From an uncultured Lachnospiraceae bacterium (GTDB lineage: Bacteria; Bacillota; Clostridia; Lachnospirales; Lachnospiraceae), in contig CALWLH010000013.1 of the NCBI GenBank assembly GCA_944381475.1, positions 1 to 62,723 on the forward strand: DNA of 62,723 nucleotides. Direction: 5' to 3'. Shown one piece after another: positions 1 to 7,842 of the stretch. Both the position numbers and the translations under genes were made by a program. The notes beneath the pieces were generated by a model. The model searched no databases and was not told the DNA's origin. It worked only from the letters and a program-made list of their open reading frames with translations. The stretch's first letter is position 1; each line of letters begins with the position of its first letter.

Positions 1-191
1 GGGAAGGTAAAGTACAGGTCCCAAATAAATTATTCTTAGTTCACGGTTTTTTAATTTGTTGAACATGAAACAAACACATTTTTCCGGTACGATAGTACCA
101 TAAGAAGCAAGAAACAAGATCGCCCGCCGGTACAGGCGGCGTCCTATTAAAACAGCTACCCATTTTTGGTTTACATACATTTCCTCTCTAC

Positions 192-225
192 TGCCGCCCA
201 TCTTCGGATGGGCGGCAACTCTTTT
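192..225 (+). terminator. Terminator-like hairpin before repeat copy 1
   Basis: TGCCGCCCATC (192-202) pairs perfectly with GATGGGCGGCA (207-217) around a TTCG tetraloop, followed by a short T-rich run (220-225) that merges into the first repeat element. The gene it terminates would lie left of the window. Positions 1-191 hold no gene I can support; they contain small hairpins such as GGTAC-GATA-GTACC and a GC-rich dyad near 120-145. Confidence 0.7.
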
Positions 226-358
226 GTGCGATAAGCCCATCAAGCGGCCGCCATGCTTGCAAGGGCGGACATTTGATGGACAAGTACAGCGAGCAGCGTT
301 GCTGCGAGCTGTGCGACATCGCAAATCGAGTAGGGGGTTCTTTTTCCCTACTCGATTT
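222..358 (+). repeat. Structured dispersed element, subfamily A, copy 1
   Basis: This is a noncoding element of about 137 nt with a recurring fold. TGCGAT near the start pairs with ATCGCA near 317-323. GCCCATCAA pairs with the TTGATGGAC region around an inner hairpin. ACAGC-GA-GCAGC pairs with GCTGC-GA-GCTGT. The terminal hairpin pairs AAATCGAGTAGGG (323-335) with CCCTACTCGATTT (346-358). It is nearly identical to copy 2 and shares the architecture, but not all the sequence, of copies 3 and 4. Confidence 0.85.
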
Positions 359-388
359 CTGATTTTATTTCACCATGAAATCTAGGGG

Positions 389-417
389 TTGTAAAATTAT
401 ATAGAGTGTGATAATAT
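389..417 (+). promoter_or_regulatory. Probable promoter for the SCP2-fold gene
   Basis: TTGTAA (389-394) and TAATAT (412-417) are separated by 17 bases. This gives a leader of about 100 nt before the start codon at 526. The -10 is imperfect, so this is a moderate call. Confidence 0.45.
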
Positions 418-525
418 ATTTCCAAACCAAAGGTTCGGATTCTGAAAAAATTCCCGGATCAGAGGTTTGCAGTATGCCTTGTGGGCAAAACACCTATAAA
501 TTCATATCTTTGGGAGGAATTACAT

Positions 526-1041
526 ATGACTTACGAAGAATTGGTTGCAAGCATACAGAAAACCTATGCGAAGGCGGATGCAAAGAGTATCCCGGAGCAT
601 GTGGCTATTCAGGTGAATGTTACGGGAGAAGGAGAGGGCGCATTTTACATTGAGGTGGCGGATGGCCAGGTACATGTGGAGCCCTACGAGTATTATGATC
701 GGGACGCCATCATCTCCACATCTGCGGAGAACATTCTGGACATTGTTTTAAAGAAGGGCAGTGTAGCTTCCATGATGGCCGCAGGCCAGGCGGCGGTTTA
801 CGGAAACGTGGATAAGACCATGCTGCTGGATGAGATTAAGCTGAAGCCTGCCCGAAGGACGTCCACAAAAAAGAAGGCTGCGGCTGAAGCGGAGGATACA
901 GAAATGCCCGCTGTGAAAAAGCGTTCCAGTGCAAAGAAGGAAGCCGGAGCGGAGCAAAAGAAAACTGCCACAAAGGCCAGCGAGGTGAAGGCGGCCACCG
1001 GAAAGACAAAGAGGGCGACAAAGACAGCAAAGAAGGGTTAA
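526..1041 (+). CDS. SCP2-fold protein with Lys/Ala-rich histone-like tail
   Basis: The protein has 171 residues. About the first 105 resemble the SCP2 sterol/lipid-carrier fold (an AIQVNVTGEGEGAFYIEV strand region, then a helix-rich end around MMAAGQAAVYGNVDKTMLLDE). The last 65 or so residues are low-complexity Lys, Ala, Thr and Glu, resembling histone H1 or bacterial HU-tail sequences. The start at 526 is chosen because GGGAGGA at 512-518 sits just upstream; in-frame codons further up have no ribosome site. The SCP2 fold suggests binding of a hydrophobic ligand or acyl chain. The basic tail suggests contact with nucleic acid or acidic surfaces, which is inference. It stands alone between its own promoter and terminator. 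Confidence 0.75.
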   Translation: MTYEELVASIQKTYAKADAKSIPEHVAIQVNVTGEGEGAFYIEVADGQVHVEPYEYYDRDAIISTSAENILDIVLKKGSVASMMAAGQAAVYGNVDKTMLLDEIKLKPARRTSTKKKAAAEAEDTEMPAVKKRSSAKKEAGAEQKKTATKASEVKAATGKTKRATKTAKKG

Positions 1042-1046
1042 CTGAA

Positions 1047-1080
1047 GGGCCAGTCATCCAAACGGGAGAGACTGGCCTTT
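1047..1080 (+). terminator. Rho-independent terminator after the SCP2-fold gene
   Basis: GGCCAGTC (1048-1055) pairs with GACTGGCC (1070-1077), with flanking A and T runs. It lies 6 bases after the stop codon. Confidence 0.75.
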
Positions 1081-1154
1081 GAAGGAATTAAAAAAGAAAT
1101 CAAATGTCGGAGCAAACGGCATAATGATAAATTTATATTATTGAGAGGGATTGT

Positions 1155-1832
1155 ATGATGAATTACAAGAAAGCAGCTGCAGCCATGGCTATTCTTTGCA
1201 TGGGCGCTACAACCGCCTGCTCCAGCTCCAATGAGGGCAAGACCTACACGGATTATATGCAGGGACTTTTGGATGCCCGTTTTAAGGCCAAGTTTGCCAC
1301 GTACATGAGGATGACCGAGTCCACCGAGGACGAGGCCCAGGAAATGTATGATGATGTGATGTTATATCTGGTGGATGGAATTTACGAATACTATCAGATT
1401 GAAGAGGATTGTCTGACTGCAGAGCTGGAGGATGGTTATCAGGATCTGGCGGCGGCTCTTTATGCCAAGGCGGATTACACGGTGAATGACGCCACAAAGG
1501 ATGGAGATGACTATTATGTGGTTGTGGATGTAAAACCTATGGATTTCTTTGACATCAGCTACGATGAAGCGGCGGAGTATGCGGAGAATTATGGCTCGGA
1601 TATTTCGGACGAGGAATACGACTCCTACACCGATGACGACTGGGATAAATGGGAACAGGATTATGCGGAAGGAATGCTGGAAATTTTAAATTCCTACGTA
1701 TCCAAGATTTCCTACGGAGAGGTGATCTCTATGGATAACAAGATCGTTGTGGAGGATGATGTTTACGGCTTCGAGGACGAGGATATCTTCAAGATTGACG
1801 ACTATGTGTTGGGTCTGACAGAGGAGGAATAG
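1155..1832 (+). CDS. Acidic lipoprotein of unknown function
   Basis: The protein has 225 residues with a short lysine-bearing N-terminus, a hydrophobic stretch and the lipobox TTAC-SSS at about residues 19-22, so it should be a membrane-anchored exported lipoprotein. The mature part is very rich in Asp, Glu and Tyr. Its helical N-half (YTDYMQGLLDARFKAKF, then an EDEAQEMYDD segment) resembles the DUF5105-type lipoproteins of Firmicutes, but I am not certain of the family. GAGAGGG at 1143-1149 supports the start; ATG 1155 and ATG 1158 are both possible. No operon partner is visible. The gene lies between the first two structured repeats. Confidence 0.7.
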   Translation: MMNYKKAAAAMAILCMGATTACSSSNEGKTYTDYMQGLLDARFKAKFATYMRMTESTEDEAQEMYDDVMLYLVDGIYEYYQIEEDCLTAELEDGYQDLAAALYAKADYTVNDATKDGDDYYVVVDVKPMDFFDISYDEAAEYAENYGSDISDEEYDSYTDDDWDKWEQDYAEGMLEILNSYVSKISYGEVISMDNKIVVEDDVYGFEDEDIFKIDDYVLGLTEEE

Positions 1833-1928
1833 GCATAGCCTATAAAAAGCAATTAATCTACATACCCCTTGATTCGGCCAGGGTGATCCGGGCTGCGGGG
1901 TTTCTACTGAATTACTCTATAAAGAAGA

Positions 1929-1961
1929 AGGGTGGATGTCCTTGCAGGCACCACCCTCTTT
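1929..1961 (+). terminator. Terminator-like hairpin before repeat copy 2
   Basis: AGGGTGG (1929-1935) pairs with CCACCCT (1951-1957), with a small inner CCT/AGG stem and a CTTT tail that runs into repeat copy 2. It is the likely terminator of the lipoprotein gene. The rest of 1833-1928 shows only a weak ACCCC...GGGGT dyad. Confidence 0.6.
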
Positions 1962-2093
1962 GTGCGATAAGCCCATCAAGCGGCCGCCATGCTTGCATGA
2001 GCGGACATTTGATGGGCAAGTACAGCGAGCATCTTTGATGCGAGCTGTGCGACATCGCAAATCGAGTAGGGGGTTCTTTTCCCCTACTCGATT
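1958..2093 (+). repeat. Structured dispersed element, subfamily A, copy 2
   Basis: This copy is about 90% identical by eye to copy 1 (222-358). Differences fall mostly in paired positions: the inner hairpin GCATC/GATGC replaces GCAGC/GCTGC, and GCCCATCAA/TTGATGGGC is a perfect 9-bp stem here. The terminal hairpin pairs AATCGAGTAGGGG (2060-2072) with CCCCTACTCGATT (2081-2093). That hairpin ends only 8 bases from the stop codon of the convergent DUF305 gene and probably terminates it. Confidence 0.85.
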
Positions 2094-2101
2094 ATTTAGC
2101 T

Positions 2102-2887
2102 TCAGCTCTGACAGTCGGCGCTGCACTCACAGCTCTGGTCGCAGTCCTGCCCCCGGCTGGAGGCGCATTCACGGTTCTGGTCGCGATTCTGCCCCTGGCT
2201 GGAAGCGCATTCACGGTTCTGACCACAGTTCTGTCCCCGATTGCAGTTTTGCCCCCGGCTGCGGCTGTGCTGCCCACGGTCATCGCTGCAGCCGCAGCGG
2301 CAGCTCTGCTGGGAAGTACAGTCGCCGCCCTCTTCCAGCATCCTTTGCATCTGTTCAACCGCGCTCTTTTGGGCGGTGATGATATTTTCCAGTATGGGGA
2401 TCAGCTGGGAACAGAGGGAGAAGCGCAGGGCGTTTTCACTCATGGCCACAGCTCCCAGGTGATGGGGAATCATCTCCCGAAGAAAATTCTCATTGATATC
2501 ATTCACGCATTTGACATTTTGCATTTCATCATACATGCGGCTGAGAATCCGGTTCATTTCCTCCTGACAGTGGATGAGATCCTCCCGGCAGTTGGTATGC
2601 ATACCGCAGGGGCCGGCTATCCGGCGCAGGGCCGCGATTCCCTGGGTCTGCTGCTGGATGATGGATTCAGCCAGACATTGCAGCTTGATATCCGTGGTAT
2701 AACGAAGAATGTTTTTGGTCATGGCAATGGCGGCCTGATGATGGGGGATCATCTGGCTGATAAAGTTTCGGGAAATACTGTTTGTCATTCTGACGTGCTC
2801 GATCTGGCGGATCATATTGTTTAATATGCGTTCAAAATCCCGCAGATAGGTCTGTGTAACATTGCTGAAACACTCGTACTGGTTCAT
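2102..2887 (-). CDS. Double DUF305 protein with Cys/Gln/Asn/Arg repeat tail
   Basis: The protein has 261 residues. It carries two DUF305 units, each with a MIPHHxxA(I/V)AM motif (near residues 47 and 139), the His-rich four-helix fold associated with ferritin-like and metal-linked proteins. After about residue 190 comes a low-complexity tail rich in Cys, Gln, Asn, Arg and Ser containing 14-residue repeats (ECASS-x-GQ...). There is no signal peptide. The start is preceded on the minus strand by GGAG and by a TATAAT-like -10 (2914-2919). Spore-coat or metal-binding roles are possible, but nothing here proves either. It converges on repeat copy 2. Confidence 0.8.
   Translation of the reverse strand: MNQYECFSNVTQTYLRDFERILNNMIRQIEHVRMTNSISRNFISQMIPHHQAAIAMTKNILRYTTDIKLQCLAESIIQQQTQGIAALRRIAGPCGMHTNCREDLIHCQEEMNRILSRMYDEMQNVKCVNDINENFLREMIPHHLGAVAMSENALRFSLCSQLIPILENIITAQKSAVEQMQRMLEEGGDCTSQQSCRCGCSDDRGQHSRSRGQNCNRGQNCGQNRECASSQGQNRDQNRECASSRGQDCDQSCECSADCQS
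2130..2238 (-). repeat. 42-bp tandem repeat in the DUF305 gene tail
   Basis: Units at 2130-2171 and 2172-2213, plus a partial unit from 2214, each encode a 14-residue Cys/Gln/Arg block. The units differ at a few positions and stay in frame, so the tail can lengthen or shorten without breaking the protein. Confidence 0.75.
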
Positions 2888-3066
2888 GGAGAACTCCTGA
2901 TAGCCTTTTTGCTATTATATGCGCCATATCCTTTTAAGGTTGACAACGGAAACAGAAATCAAAATTTACTGTACAGCTTAAGGCATTTTATGTTAAAATA
3001 CCATGGCTTACAGATTTCGGGAAATTGAAATGAGCGGAAAAAGAACACTTTTCAGGGAGGCAAACC

Positions 3067-3957
3067 ATGAAGGATATGAAGGACGTGCTGGAGCAGGCGG
3101 CGGCTGCAAATGAATTAAGCCGGCTCTTTGGTGAGATTTATGACAGCAGCATCGAGACCCTAAAGGCGGATTTTCCCCAGCAGGCGGCGGAGGAGACAGG
3201 GACGGATTTTTCCCCGGAGCTGGAAAAGCTTTTTTATGAGACCCTGGACGAGGAGCTGAGGCTGGTGGGGGCGCTTGGGGAGCAGGAGGCAAAGACTCCG
3301 GAGAAGGAGGAAGATTGGCTGAGATTCGGCATTCTGCTTTCCGGCATTATTTCTAACCAAAACGGGCATTGGCTGGACTGCCTGGATGTGGAGCTGCACA
3401 ACACCCAGGGTGAGCGGGCTGTAAAGAAAATTCTGAACAGGGAATGGTGCCTAGACGATGGACAGGAGCTGCTGAAGTGGGTACAGCGGATGCTGGAAGG
3501 AGATTATGCCAAGCGCTTTGCCCGTTACAGCGCAGCAGAATCGGAGCAAGACCTTTTTGAGGAGGACATGGATCAGGAGGACCGCTTCTCCGAGGGCCGC
3601 GCATGGCGTTTTGCCAGGCATTACAGGGAACGCTTTGCGCCGGACTTTTTTGCCGGATGGGATGCAGGCCGAGGGGCCATGCTTCTCCGCTGGGGGGCGT
3701 ACCTGGGCTGGATTACCAGGAAGGAAGCGGATGATGGGCTGATAGCCCTTGCAAAGGATACTGCCGGGAAGCTTCACAGCTGGCGGGAATTTGGACAGTC
3801 CTATCTGGCAGGAGCCATGCTGTTCAAGCTCATCTGCGGGGAAATGGATGGGGCGGCATATCTGGAGGAGATTTCCGGCTCCATCCAGGAGCTGCTTCGG
3901 GGAAAACCGGAGGAAGGCGTCGGCCAGTGGAGGGCCTTTGCCTGGCCCAGGATATAG
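3067..3957 (+). CDS. DUF1266 family protein
   Basis: The protein has 296 residues and looks soluble. The C-terminal third (WGAYLGWITRKEADDG, then SWREFGQSYLAGAMLF) matches the DUF1266 pattern of an aromatic-rich helix pair ending in W-EFG-SYL-G. The N-terminal half is acidic and helical with no motif I know. GGGAGG at 3055-3060 precedes the ATG. DUF1266 proteins have no established biochemical role; some occur near secretion or toxin-immunity loci, but no such partner is visible here. The upstream 180 bases hold only a weak AT-rich promoter region. Confidence 0.75.
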   Translation: MKDMKDVLEQAAAANELSRLFGEIYDSSIETLKADFPQQAAEETGTDFSPELEKLFYETLDEELRLVGALGEQEAKTPEKEEDWLRFGILLSGIISNQNGHWLDCLDVELHNTQGERAVKKILNREWCLDDGQELLKWVQRMLEGDYAKRFARYSAAESEQDLFEEDMDQEDRFSEGRAWRFARHYRERFAPDFFAGWDAGRGAMLLRWGAYLGWITRKEADDGLIALAKDTAGKLHSWREFGQSYLAGAMLFKLICGEMDGAAYLEEISGSIQELLRGKPEEGVGQWRAFAWPRI

Positions 3958-4007
3958 GTTTGTGGGCAGCAAATTTCACTAAGCTAAAGTTTTAAACAGA
4001 TAGCGTA

Positions 4008-4035
4008 TTGAAATATTTCCAAAATTTGGTATAAT
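4008..4035 (+). promoter_or_regulatory. Promoter for thrH
   Basis: TTGAAA (4008-4013) and a perfect TATAAT (4030-4035) are 16 bases apart. Transcription would start near 4042, giving a leader of about 155 nt before thrH. The leader contains GGTTC...GGAACC and GGAG-GAAG-CTCC hairpins, but I could not match it to a known riboswitch. Confidence 0.75.
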
Positions 4036-4197
4036 CAAAACGGTTCACAGCAAGGAGCAGGAACCAAAAGGGAGGAAGCTCCGTATGATGTAATGGCTGA
4101 GGATATTCAGGAGCATAAAATGGGCTGAAATCCGCGGCGTCATGGGGGCAAATGGATTGAACCCCGGATCAAAAACAAAAAGCGAGAGGGACGGAAG

Positions 4198-4797
4198 ATG
4201 TATATTACATGTTTGGATTTGGAAGGCGTGCTGGTACCGGAAATCTGGATTGCATTTGCCGAGGCAAGCGGCATCCCAGAGTTAAAGAAAACCACAAGGG
4301 ATGAGCCGGATTATGAGAAGCTGATGAACTGGAGAATAGGCGTGCTGAAGGAGCATGGGCTGGGGTTGAAGGAGATCCAGGAAACCATCGCTAAGATTGA
4401 CCCGCTTCCCGGGGCAAAGGAATTTCTGGATGAGCTGAGAAGCCTTTCACAGGTGATTATCATCAGCGACACCTTTGAGCAGTTTGCAGGGCCTCTTATG
4501 AAAAAGCTGGGCTGGCCCACCATCTTCTGCAATACGCTGGTTGTGGAGGAAAGCGGTGAGATCACCGGGTTTAGGATGCGTATAGAAGATTCTAAATTTG
4601 CCACAGTGAAGGCGCTGCAGTCCATCGGCTATGAAACCATCGCCAGCGGTGACAGCTACAATGACCTGGGCATGATTAAGGCCAGCAAGGCAGGGTTTCT
4701 GTTTAAGAGCACGGATCAGATCAAGAGGGAGAATCCTGGGATTCCTGCATATGAGACCTATGAGGAGCTCCTGGCCGCCATCAAGGCCTGCTTTTAA
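4198..4797 (+). CDS. thrH: Phosphoserine phosphatase / homoserine phosphotransferase
   Basis: This 199-residue HAD-superfamily enzyme closely resembles ThrH, which hydrolyses phosphoserine and can move the phosphate to homoserine. Motif I is CLDLEGVLVPE (nucleophile Asp7, with Glu9 in place of the usual second Asp, as in ThrH). Motif II is IISDTF and the Mg-binding motif is SGDSYND. The length is typical for the family. GAGAGGG lies just before the ATG. It is transcribed alone from the promoter at 4008-4035. Its stop codon overlaps the stop of the opposing GGDEF gene by two bases. Confidence 0.92.
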   Translation: MYITCLDLEGVLVPEIWIAFAEASGIPELKKTTRDEPDYEKLMNWRIGVLKEHGLGLKEIQETIAKIDPLPGAKEFLDELRSLSQVIIISDTFEQFAGPLMKKLGWPTIFCNTLVVEESGEITGFRMRIEDSKFATVKALQSIGYETIASGDSYNDLGMIKASKAGFLFKSTDQIKRENPGIPAYETYEELLAAIKACF

Positions 4798-6677
4798 TCT
4801 TTGCGGTGGTTGGGCTTTTTCTGTTTAATCTCGTACATTCTCTGGTCGGATTCCTTTAGGGCCTGCTCGAAATCAAACGCTTCTGCCCGCCCCATGGATA
4901 CGCCGATGCTTGCGGATACGGCAAATGATTTACCAGAGTGCCGGTTGATATTATTCAGATATTCTTCAATATAATCCTTTAAAACCTGCGGGGCATGGAT
5001 GTCAGAGGTTGCGGCGCACACCACCAGCTCGTCACCTCCGAAGCGTCCGCAGATTTTTGTGTTAAAGGGAAGCTGTTTTGCGGCATCAGAAACAGATATG
5101 ATGGCAAAATCTCCATCCTCGTGGCCAAATTGGTCATTGATGTATTTCAGCCTGTCCAGGTCCACGGTGGCTACCGCTATGTAGTCCTGCTCCGCTGCGT
5201 GTTCCTTGATAAGGGGCAGGGCGTTGTAAAAGCCTTTTCTGTTTAAAAGGCCCGTCATAAAGTCCCTTTCGGACATCTTCTCCACGCTCTCGGCAGTGAA
5301 TCTCAGATAGCTCATCAGCCGGTGATTGCCGATGGCGTTGTTCAGGAAGGTTACCCGCTGGAGTATCCTGCAGTAATAATCCGCATCCATTTCATAACAG
5401 AAGCATACATAGCCCATGGGTATTCCCAAAAAGCTCAGAGCAGAGAAGATAAATGGATTTTCCCGTGCAAGAAGCTCCGTCATATGGGGCAGGATGTCCC
5501 TTCTTGGAAGAGTCAGGGGATAGGCGCTCGCTTCCGGAAAGGACATGCTTAGAACCTGCATCACTTCGTCAAAGAGCGCCTGGCGGGTGCTGTGAGTGGG
5601 GTTTACCGAGCTGTCAAAGCAGTCCCTATTCAGAAGGATGCAGGCGTTGTCAAAGTCAAAATCCTTTGTAAGGGATGAAAAGGAAAGAAGTGATTCTGCG
5701 GCAATGATGCGCTCAGAAATTTCATGGAGGGTACGCTCGTCATCCTGGTATTTGTAAAACCTGTCCTGTGTAACCTGAAGCCGCTCCCCTACATTGATGG
5801 AGGGAGCTTCATTTTTACAGCCGCAGGAGCGGTATACTGCTATGGAATAATCGATGTCGTAGGAGCTGTCACAGACATGCCCCTGAAAAATATCCTCAAT
5901 GACGTTTAGTATGTTGTCCGCGGCCAGGGAAAGATCGCATTTGCAGGTGGTGATGGGCGGATTGTAGTTTATGGCGCTGTCAGTGCCGTCAAAGCCTGTA
6001 ACATAAACATCCTCGGGAATAGAAAAACCATATTTCACCAGCTCTCTGCACACCGTCACAGCCATGGAATCATTGGCGCAGATGATTGCCTGGGGAATAT
6101 GGCCGGATTCCACTATTTTTTTCACCGCATCCTGGGTGGGACCCCACCAGTAATCCCCGTAGAAAAGTCTGTCGGGTCTGAAGGCGATATGGTTGTCTGC
6201 CAAAACCCTCTTATAAACATTGATTCTCTGCTCCGAATCCCGTTCGCCCCTTAATCCTGCGATAAAGCAGGTGTCCGTTGCTCCGTGGTATTCCACCACA
6301 TGTCTGAGAACCTGTTCAAAGCCCCTTTCGTAGTTAAACATAAAGCTTGTGCAGCCCTGCCGCTTGGCCCCGATGGATATAACGGGAATATGATGTGAAA
6401 GAGCGGCCTCCACGGCGCGATTGATGGCGGTCTTTTCCTGAAACGCCTCGTCAAAGATAATGACCGCATCAAGGACGTCATAGTCCATCAGCTGAAACAC
6501 ACTCTGATCCCCATCCTCTAGTTTTGTTTTCCAGTACAGATCCGAGCAGGTGTGATATATAAAAAGTCTGAAGCCGCAGCGAATAACTGCCTGATTCAAG
6601 GCTTTAATAAATTCCAGATGTCTCTCATCCCCTGCCCTTGAGATGCACAGAGCGATTATTTTATATCCACTAAGCAC
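4794..6677 (-). CDS. LacI-type ligand-binding domain fused to GGDEF diguanylate cyclase
   Basis: The protein has 627 residues. Residues 1-290 match the periplasmic-binding-protein-like sensor domain of LacI/GalR regulators (IICANDSMAVTVCREL, then GFDGTD), but there is no helix-turn-helix, signal peptide or membrane segment, so it is probably cytosolic. A linker of about 180 residues follows. Then comes a GGDEF domain with DFMTGLLNRKGF, the Mg-binding VDLDRLKYIND and the active-site RFGGDEL; GGDEL is a catalytically acceptable variant. It should make cyclic di-GMP in response to a bound small molecule. The GTG start at 6677 follows AAAGGAG with 6-base spacing. Confidence 0.85.
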   Translation of the reverse strand: MLSGYKIIALCISRAGDERHLEFIKALNQAVIRCGFRLFIYHTCSDLYWKTKLEDGDQSVFQLMDYDVLDAVIIFDEAFQEKTAINRAVEAALSHHIPVISIGAKRQGCTSFMFNYERGFEQVLRHVVEYHGATDTCFIAGLRGERDSEQRINVYKRVLADNHIAFRPDRLFYGDYWWGPTQDAVKKIVESGHIPQAIICANDSMAVTVCRELVKYGFSIPEDVYVTGFDGTDSAINYNPPITTCKCDLSLAADNILNVIEDIFQGHVCDSSYDIDYSIAVYRSCGCKNEAPSINVGERLQVTQDRFYKYQDDERTLHEISERIIAAESLLSFSSLTKDFDFDNACILLNRDCFDSSVNPTHSTRQALFDEVMQVLSMSFPEASAYPLTLPRRDILPHMTELLARENPFIFSALSFLGIPMGYVCFCYEMDADYYCRILQRVTFLNNAIGNHRLMSYLRFTAESVEKMSERDFMTGLLNRKGFYNALPLIKEHAAEQDYIAVATVDLDRLKYINDQFGHEDGDFAIISVSDAAKQLPFNTKICGRFGGDELVVCAATSDIHAPQVLKDYIEEYLNNINRHSGKSFAVSASIGVSMGRAEAFDFEQALKESDQRMYEIKQKKPNHRKD

Positions 6678-6710
6678 AGGTGGCTCCTTTCTATATACCG
6701 TAATAGACTC

Positions 6711-6739
6711 ATTTTACCATAATACTCTTTTGAAAGCAA
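6711..6739 (-). promoter_or_regulatory. Promoter for the GGDEF gene
   Basis: Read on the minus strand, TTGCTT (6739-6734) and TAAAAT (6716-6711) are 17 bases apart, about 35 bases upstream of the GTG start. Confidence 0.6.
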
Positions 6740-6813
6740 TTGAAATATCTGGTTTTTCATCCCTTCAGCGGCTGTTGCCAGGGCATTTTTCAAACTTTAA
6801 AAATAGATTTAAA

Positions 6814-6842
6814 TTGACGGATTTTTAAAAACATGCTAAGAT
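6814..6842 (+). promoter_or_regulatory. Promoter for the LysR-type gene
   Basis: TTGACG (6814-6819) and TAAGAT (6837-6842) are 17 bases apart. Transcription would start near 6849. This excludes the in-frame ATG at 6841 and supports the start at 6925. Confidence 0.65.
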
Positions 6843-6924
6843 GTATCGAAAAAAATACATGGCTCTGAACCCTGCTGTCAGACCCGTGATTTTCATCGTA
6901 AATAAGAATGGAAGGATGAATTCA

Positions 6925-7842
6925 ATGTATAATCCACAGCTGGATACATTTCTCTGTGTGGCCGAATCCGGCAGCTTTAATAAGGCGGCGGAAAAGCTCT
7001 ATATTTCTCCCGCTGCGGTGATCAAGCAGATTAACCTTCTGGAGGAAAGTCTGGGACTTCAGCTTTTTGTCCGGACGCACCGGGGGCTGCAGCTGACCCG
7101 GGCCGGAAAATCCCTCTATCAGGATTCAAAATATATCATTCAGTATTGCAGAGATTCTGTCGCAAGGGCAAAAAAAGCCATGGAGGATGGCGCCAATGTG
7201 ATCCGCATCGGCACCTCCCCCATGACCCCTGCCCAGGTGCTGGTGGATCTCTGGCCGAAGCTTCAGGAGTATTGTCCCGGTATCAAATTTCAGCTGGTGC
7301 CCTTTGAAAATACCCCGGAGAATGCCAGAGAAATCCTGGGGAATCTGGGGCAGAATATTGATGTGGTGGCGGGGATTTTCGATGAGACCATGCTGAACCT
7401 GCGCCAGTGCGCGGGCCTTGAGATTTCCAGGGAACCCATCTGCTGCGCCGTATCCATCCATCACCGGCTGGCAAAAAAGGAAAGCCTGACGGTACAGGAC
7501 CTGTACGGGGAGGAACTGATGCTTATGCGCAGGAATTGGAGCCGCTATGTGGATTTTTTGCGGGATGATCTGGTGAACAATCATCCCCAGATTCAGATTG
7601 TGGATTTTGATTTTTATGATGTGGAGGCCTTTAACCAGTGCGAGAACAATAACCGTATTCTGATGGCGGTGGACAATTGGCACTATGTTCATCCTCTGCT
7701 GAAAATTCTGCCCGTGGACTGGGACTATACCATTCCCTTTGGGCTCTTACATTCTCCCAATCCATCCTTGACCGTTCTGCAGTTTCTGAGAGCGGTGGAG
7801 AAGATCTCTAAAAATCAGAATAGCGACAAAAGGAGCATTTGA
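6925..7842 (+). CDS. LysR-family transcriptional regulator
   Basis: The protein has 305 residues. The winged helix-turn-helix spans about residues 1-60 (TFLCVAESGSFNKAAEKLYISPAA, read in parts), followed by the usual two-lobed effector-binding domain. The ATG at 6925 has GGAAGG 9 bases upstream. The next gene, a GNAT acetyltransferase, starts immediately after the stop (TGA then ATG), so the two are co-transcribed and probably translationally coupled. It lies divergent to the GGDEF gene, a common arrangement for LysR control of a neighbour, though no operator is identified. Confidence 0.9.
   Translation: MYNPQLDTFLCVAESGSFNKAAEKLYISPAAVIKQINLLEESLGLQLFVRTHRGLQLTRAGKSLYQDSKYIIQYCRDSVARAKKAMEDGANVIRIGTSPMTPAQVLVDLWPKLQEYCPGIKFQLVPFENTPENAREILGNLGQNIDVVAGIFDETMLNLRQCAGLEISREPICCAVSIHHRLAKKESLTVQDLYGEELMLMRRNWSRYVDFLRDDLVNNHPQIQIVDFDFYDVEAFNQCENNNRILMAVDNWHYVHPLLKILPVDWDYTIPFGLLHSPNPSLTVLQFLRAVEKISKNQNSDKRSI

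Noticed and set aside
1..191. Possible tRNA or rRNA remnants at the window start
   Set aside because: No cloverleaf, CCA end or conserved rRNA sequence could be seen; only short hairpins.
1936..2379. A 147-codon plus-strand open frame spanning repeat copy 2
   Set aside because: It is made of structured noncoding repeat sequence and the reverse of the DUF305 low-complexity tail; similar peptide strings arise in copies 3 and 4 only because the RNA element is conserved.
4036..4197. SAM, lysine or T-box riboswitch before thrH
   Set aside because: None of the conserved core motifs of these classes is present.
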